DNA from: DATAOG01 sp963757395
GTDB taxonomy: Bacteria; Pseudomonadota; Alphaproteobacteria; Geminicoccales; Geminicoccaceae
Assembly: GCA_963757395.1 (NCBI GenBank)
Contig: CAVWRK010000011.1
Span: 372,001 to 436,000, forward strand
Length of the DNA stretch: 64,000 nt
Direction: 5' to 3'
The notes under the pieces are model-generated. The model saw only the letters and a program-made list of their open reading frames with translations. It did not search any database and was not told where the DNA came from. A program made the translations under genes and the position numbers. Shown here in pieces: positions 59,594 through 64,000 of this stretch (positions within the stretch are counted from its first letter, which is position 1; the number at the start of each line of letters is the position of its first letter).

Positions 59594-61007
59594 ATGATCA
59601 CCCTGCCCGCGCGCAAGGCGATGGTCGGCGGCGAGGCGGACGTGCTGGTGGTCGGCGGCGGCCCCGCCGGGGTCGGCGCGGCGGTCGGGGCCGCCGATGC
59701 CGGCGCCCGGGTCGTGCTCGCCGAGCGCTACGGCTTCCTCGGCGGCAACGCTACCGCGGCGCTGGTGATGCCGCTGATGTCGTTCCACACCCAGCGCGCG
59801 GCCTTCGAGCGGCCGGGGGCGACCAAGCTGTTCCCGACCGACCACGGGCCCGGCGAGCCGGTGGTCGCCGGCGTGCTGGCGCGGCTGCTCGGCCGGCTGG
59901 TCGCGACCGGCGGCGCGACCCCGCCCTCGCTCGCGACCGGCTACGTCGTCCCCTTCGACCCGGAGCTGTTCAAGCTCGAGGTGCTCGATCTGCTCGACGA
60001 GGCGGGCGTGCAGCTGCTGTTGCACGCGTTTGCGAGCGGCGTGGTCGGGACCGGCGGCGGCCGCGGCGTCGTGTTCGAGACCAAGTCGGGACCCGTCGTG
60101 CTGCGGGCGCGCGTGGTGATCGACTGCACCGGCGATGGCGACGTCGCCGCGCAGGCGGGCGCACCCTACGAGATCGGCCGCGAGGACGGCCTGGTCCAGC
60201 CGATGACCCTGATGTTCCGCATGGTCCAGTTCGAGCGGGCGGCGTTCGAGGCCTACGTGCGCGAGCATCCGGACCAATGGCGCGGCGTGCACGGCCTCTG
60301 GGATCTGATCCGCGAGGCGACCACGGCCGGCGAGCTCGACCTGCCACGCGAGGACATCCTGTTCTTCGGCACGCCGCACGAGCACGAGGTCAGCGTCAAC
60401 AGCACGCGGGTGACCCGGGTGCTCGGCACCGACGTGTTCGACTGGAGCCATGCCGAATGGCAGAGCCGCCGGCAGCTCCGCCAGATCGCGGCATTCCTTT
60501 GCCGCCGCGTGCCCGGTTTCGAGCAGGCCTACGTCGCCCAGAGCGGCGTCCATACCTGCGTGCGCGAGACCCGCCGGATCGCCGGCGATTACCGGCTCAC
60601 CGCCGACGACGTTCTCGAGGCGAAGAAGTTCGACGACGTGATCGCGCGCGGCGCCTATCCGATCGACATCCACAATCCCAAGGGCAGCGGCACGGTCCTG
60701 AAGCGTCTGCCGCCAGGCGAGGCCTACGACATCCCGCTGCGCTGTCTGCTGCCACGGGGGTTCGACCACCTGCTGGTCGCCGGCCGCTGCATCTCCGGCA
60801 GCCACGAGGCGCACTCCTCCTATCGGGTCATGCCGATCGTGATGGCGACCGGCCAGGCGGCCGGCGTCTGCGCCGCGCTCGCGGCCCGGCGAGGGGCTCG
60901 CCACCCGCGCCGTGCCGGTCGCCCTGATCCAGGACGAGCTGACCCGTCAGGGTGCCGATCTGCGCGGCATCCGCCCCGAGCAGCCGGGCACGCAGCCGCC
61001 ACCTTGA
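59594..61007 (+). CDS. FAD-dependent oxidoreductase (FAD_oxidored type), one frame break at the 3' end
   Basis: About 470 aa from the ATG at 59594 (59561 also possible). FAD loop ADVLVVGGGPAGVGAAVGAA, then ERYGFLGGNATAALVMPLMS, VVIDCTGDGDVAAQAGAPYE, GVHTCVRETRRIAGDYRLTA and LLVAGRCISGSHEAHSSYRV, the set found in FAD_oxidored/HdrA-like flavoproteins. An extra base in GGGG near 60897 leads to LATRAVPVALIQDELTRQGA and the stop at 61007. The frame is continuous with the pyruvyltransferase, so this is either a fusion or a hidden overlap. Confidence 0.83.
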
Positions 61008-61076
61008 ATCCCGGCCCGCGGCGGACGACAATGCCTCCCGACATCCGGACCGCGCGTCCAACAGGGAGGCACCACA

Positions 61077-62042
61077 ATGATCAGAACATCGAGCGCGCTC
61101 GCGGCCGCTGCGACTCTTTCGGCGGCCCTCGGACTCGGCTCGCCCGCGACCGCGGCGGTGCCGGAATCCAAGGACCCGATCAAGCTCACTCTGAACGACT
61201 GGACCGGGCAGTACATCACGACCACGATCATGGGCGACGTGCTCAAGTCGATGGGCTACAACGTCGATTACGTCCAGGCCGACTATATCGCCCAGTTCGC
61301 CGGTCTCGAGGCGGGCGATCTCGATGTCGCGATGGAGATGTGGGAGACCACCGGCAAGGATGCGATGGAGGCCTCGCTCGCCACCGGCAAGACGGTCGAC
61401 CTCGGCGAGACCGGGATGCTGGCCAAGGAAGAGTGGTGGTTTCCGGAGTACATGAAGGAAAAATGCCCCGGCCTGCCGGACTGGAAGGCGCTCAACGACT
61501 GCGCCGAGGCCTTCTCGACCCCCGAGACCTCGCCGAAGGGGCGCTACCTTGCCGGCCCCGTGACCTGGGGCGGCTACGACGAGGAGCGGGTCGAGGCCCT
61601 CGGGCTGAACTACGAGGTCGTGCACGCCGGCACCGATGCGGCCCTGTTCGCCGAGCTCGAGTCCGCCTATCAGCGCAAGGCGCCGTTCCTCGGCTGGATC
61701 TACACGCCGCACTGGGCGCCGATCAAATTCAAGGGCGAGTGGATCCAGTTTCCGGAATACGAGGAGGCCTGCTACCAGGATCCGAGCTGGGGCAGCAACC
61801 CCGACCTGGCCTACGACTGCGGCAAGCCGCACGGCTGGATCAAGAAGGTCGGCTGGAAGGGCGGCGACGCCAAGTGGCCCTGCGCCTACGACGCGATCCG
61901 CCACTTCAAGATCGACAATGAGACCATGGGCGGCCTGATCGCCGCGGTCGACCTCGATGGCCGCAAGGTCGACGAGGTCGTCCAGGAATGGCTCGACGCC
62001 AACCAGGCGACCTGGAAGCCCTGGACCGCCTGCGCCGACTGA
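61077..62042 (+). CDS. Glycine betaine/choline-type ABC transporter substrate-binding protein
   Basis: 321-aa periplasmic binding protein of the OpuAC/ProX family. Signal peptide residues 1-27 ending TAA-VPES. Mature features: KLTLNDWTGQYITTTIMGDV, YIAQFAGLEAGDLDVAMEMW, FLGWIYTPHWAPIKFKG (aromatic residues that box quaternary amines) and a tail WLDANQATWKPW. GGGAGG precedes the ATG. Permease and ATPase genes are not next to it; the IS630 element begins 22 bp after its stop. Confidence 0.9.
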   Translation: MIRTSSALAAAATLSAALGLGSPATAAVPESKDPIKLTLNDWTGQYITTTIMGDVLKSMGYNVDYVQADYIAQFAGLEAGDLDVAMEMWETTGKDAMEASLATGKTVDLGETGMLAKEEWWFPEYMKEKCPGLPDWKALNDCAEAFSTPETSPKGRYLAGPVTWGGYDEERVEALGLNYEVVHAGTDAALFAELESAYQRKAPFLGWIYTPHWAPIKFKGEWIQFPEYEEACYQDPSWGSNPDLAYDCGKPHGWIKKVGWKGGDAKWPCAYDAIRHFKIDNETMGGLIAAVDLDGRKVDEVVQEWLDANQATWKPWTACAD

Positions 62043-62063
62043 GGCGGTGCAGAAACGACAGCC

Positions 62064-63182
62064 TAGTGCACTGATGCAATCATAGGATTCACAAGACAGG
62101 GCGAATGTGCGATCCTGGGCCCATGGCTCAGATCGTGTGTCCCGTGGTCTCGGCTGAGGATCGTGCTCGTTTGGAGGCGATCGTCGCCGATCGTAACCGC
62201 GCCCAGAAGCATGTGGCGCGGGCTCGGATCATCCTGGCGTCGGCCGAGCGGCTGAGCGTCGCGGAGGTTGCCAAACGCGCCCGGATCGGTCGCCCGGCGG
62301 TCTGGCGCTGGCAGCGGCGGTTCGCCGAGGCCGGGGTCGACGGGCTGCTGCGGGATGCCACCCGCAAGCCGGGCGAGCCGCGCCTGGCCGACGCGACGGT
62401 GCAGCGGGTGGTCGCCCTGATGCGGCGAGGCGCCCGGCGAGGCGACCCACTGGACCGGCCGTGCCATGGCCAGGAGCGCCGGGATCTCCTGCGCTCGTGA
62501 GCGGATCTGGGGCGCGCACCGGCTGAGCGCCAGCGCACCCGACCAAGCGCTCGGACGATCCCGAATTTGCCACCAAGCTCGAGGACATCGTCGGCCTGTA
62601 CGTCGAGCCGCCGGCCCACAGCCTGGTGCTCTCGATCGATGAGAAAAGCCAGATCCAGGCCCTGGACCGGACCCAGCCCGGTCTGCCGATCAAGCCGGGC
62701 AAGGCCGGCACCATGACCCACGACTATATCCGCAACGGCATCACCACCCTGTTCGCCGCGCTCAATGTCCTCGACGGCACGGTGCTCGGCCGTTGCATGC
62801 AGCGCCACCGGCACCAGGAGTTCCTGCGCTTCCTCAACGCCATCGAGGCCGCCGTGCCGGCCGGCAAGGTGATCCACGTGATCCTCGACAACTACGGCAG
62901 CCACAAACACCCCAAGGTCATGGCCTGGCTGGCACGGCATCCGCGCTGGACCTTCCACTTCACGCCGACCTCGGGCTCCTGGCTGAACGCGGTCGAGACC
63001 TTCTTCTCGGCTCTTACCCGGCGCCGCCTCAAGCGGGGCACCTTCCACTCCGTGATCGACTTGCAGGCCGCGATCCACCGCTACATCGCCGAGCACAACG
63101 CCGCGCCCAAGCCCTTCACCTGGACCAAGACCTCCCCGCAAATCCTCGCTAAGCTGAATCCTCTGAACGCGTCGGTGCACTA
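62064..63182 (+). mobile_element. IS630-family insertion sequence with terminal inverted repeats
   Basis: About 1.12 kb. The left end TAGTGCACTGATGCAATCAT at 62064 and the reverse complement of the right end, TAGTGCACCGACGCGTTCAG ending at 63182, match at 15 of 20, and the match continues through AGGATTCA; about 28 bp with some 5-6 mismatches. Both ends carry TA, the dinucleotide target that IS630/Tc1-mariner elements duplicate. It encloses one disrupted transposase gene. Confidence 0.88.
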
Positions 63183-63183
63183 G
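62123..63183 (+). pseudogene. IS630-family transposase, several frame breaks
   Basis: N-terminal helix-turn-helix (RLEAIVADRNRAQKHVARAR, AEVAKRARIGRPAVWRWQRR) in one frame; a shift near 62432 leads to HWTGRAMARSAGIS, and at least one more lies in 62490-62560. The DDE catalytic part is then clean: SLVLSIDEKSQIQALDRTQP (first Asp), VIHVILDNYGSHKHPKVMAW (second Asp) and SGSWLNAVETFFSALTRRRL (Glu). Either an inactive copy or the same kind of +1 errors as elsewhere. Confidence 0.85.
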
Positions 63184-64000
63184 TGTGGCGGCCGCAAGGC
63201 CGCCATCCTAGCTTGGAGTTCCGCCCGCTCCGCCTCGGGCCCCTCATAGGACTGCAAGAAATATTCTATCAACGCCAAATTCTCTCTCGTCGCGCCCATT
63301 TCCGCGAGTTCGATCCGAACTTGTACTTCTTCCCGCCGGGCCGCAAGACGCTCGAACGTCACGAGCGCCTTGTGCAGTCGGCTTCGAATGTTATCCGCTG
63401 CCCCGCCAATCGTCCGCTCGTAGCGAGCTATCTCAAATTGTGAACGCGCCCAGCCATGTTCATCATCCGCGTCCCGGAACGCTCTCGCAGCCTCCTCGAA
63501 TGCGCGTCTGGGATCACTGCCTTTTGATCTCTCCAGCTTTGCCATGCAGAATAGGGCCCGTGCCGCGCCTTTTTTTCGAGTAATATGATCAAATAACTCC
63601 TTCGATCGCTGTATATTGTTGCGCGCCTCCGGAAAACGTGCCATGGCCATTAACACTTCGCCAGTGCCAAGCAGCGTCTCAGCCTCACCTAACTTGTCCG
63701 CCACCTTCCGATATTCCTGCAACGCGGCATTATATTCAAGCCATGATTCGTCCGGCCTGCCAATTGCATGAAGTGCCCGTCCTTTTCCTCTGGCGACGCG
63801 CGCGGCGCCTGCCGCACACTCTAGAGCACTGAAATACGCGTTTGCTTGGACGAACATCTCCAGACTCTCAGTGTATTTGCCTGCTTCAAGTCGAAGACGT
63901 CCCATTCCTAGATAACACCGCGCGACGCCATATCGGTTTGATATTTCGTCGAAAAGCTTCAGAGCATTATTGACAATTCTTTCCGCTTCCCCAAATTTAC
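63180..64000 (-). CDS. TPR-repeat protein, truncated at the IS boundary and open at the window edge
   Basis: The frame is open through base 64000 on the minus strand, so the real start lies outside. At least seven 40-residue tetratricopeptide-type hairpins are visible (LRLEAGKYTESLEMFVQANA, CAAGAARVARGKGRALHAIG, LGEAETLLGTGEVLMAMARF, KGAARALFCMAKLERSKGSD). Its last codons run into the IS630 end, whose CACTAG supplies the TAG stop (63182-63180), so the natural C-terminus is probably lost. Lower GC than the genome average, suggesting acquired DNA. Confidence 0.75.
   Translation of the reverse strand, partial: KFGEAERIVNNALKLFDEISNRYGVARCYLGMGRLRLEAGKYTESLEMFVQANAYFSALECAAGAARVARGKGRALHAIGRPDESWLEYNAALQEYRKVADKLGEAETLLGTGEVLMAMARFPEARNNIQRSKELFDHITRKKGAARALFCMAKLERSKGSDPRRAFEEAARAFRDADDEHGWARSQFEIARYERTIGGAADNIRSRLHKALVTFERLAARREEVQVRIELAEMGATRENLALIEYFLQSYEGPEAERAELQARMAALRPPH

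Overview
The window is 64 kb of very GC-rich DNA (about 70% by eye) packed with genes of alphaproteobacterial type. The block carA-carB-greA-ELM1-like-trxB-lysR, next to yqeY-dnaG-rpoD, and the many TRAP, ABC and amidase genes point to an alphaproteobacterium of Rhodospirillales type. That placement is inference from gene content and order, not a computed one.

Layout. 1-7.4 kb: a catabolic uptake locus with a partial amidase, a GntR/FCD regulator, a complete TRAP transporter (dctPQM), a second amidase and the wreck of a GMC oxidoreductase. 7.4-13.1 kb: small soluble enzymes (a thioredoxin with an altered active site, an aminoglycoside-phosphotransferase-like kinase preceded by a coupled mini-ORF, a beta-hydroxyacid dehydrogenase, two GSTs) and tRNA-Pro(TGG). 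13.2-17.9 kb: a five-gene branched-chain amino acid/amide ABC operon (SBP-livG-livF-livH-livM). 18-28.5 kb: a zinc peptidase, an alpha/beta hydrolase lacking its serine, two brnTA toxin-antitoxin loci, a broken higA, an M24 peptidase-fold enzyme, a sugar-type ABC transporter and a DHA2 exporter. 28.5-33.6 kb: a mobile-looking tract with lower GC, holding a DUF2513-like gene between inverted repeats and a glycosyltransferase/O-antigen ligase pair inserted next to a truncated enoyl-CoA hydratase. 33.7-39.6 kb: a CoA-transferase, a MarR-GNAT fusion, a non-canonical SDR, a ZIP transporter and a PhyH dioxygenase. 39.95-40.13 kb: a gene-free, strongly structured stretch that looks like an undescribed small RNA with its own terminator. 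40.2-52.9 kb: core genes (lysR, trxB, ELM1-like, greA, carB, carA, yqeY, dnaG, rpoD). 53-64 kb: a cyclase-fold protein, tRNA(CAT), kup, an SDR, a pyruvyltransferase running without a stop into an FAD oxidoreductase, an orphan glycine-betaine-type binding protein, an IS630-family element, and a TPR protein whose stop codon lies in the IS end.

A caution for every reader: many conserved genes are interrupted by single-base frame changes. Nearly all are +1 (ten in carB, three in carA, two each in livF, yqeY, the MalF-type permease and the csaB/FAD tract, one each in greA, dnaG, ELM1-like and the glycosyltransferase), while rpoD, kup, the TRAP genes and trxB are intact. Essential genes cannot all be broken, so residual insertion errors in the assembly are the likely cause. 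Coordinates for those genes span the whole reconstructed gene.
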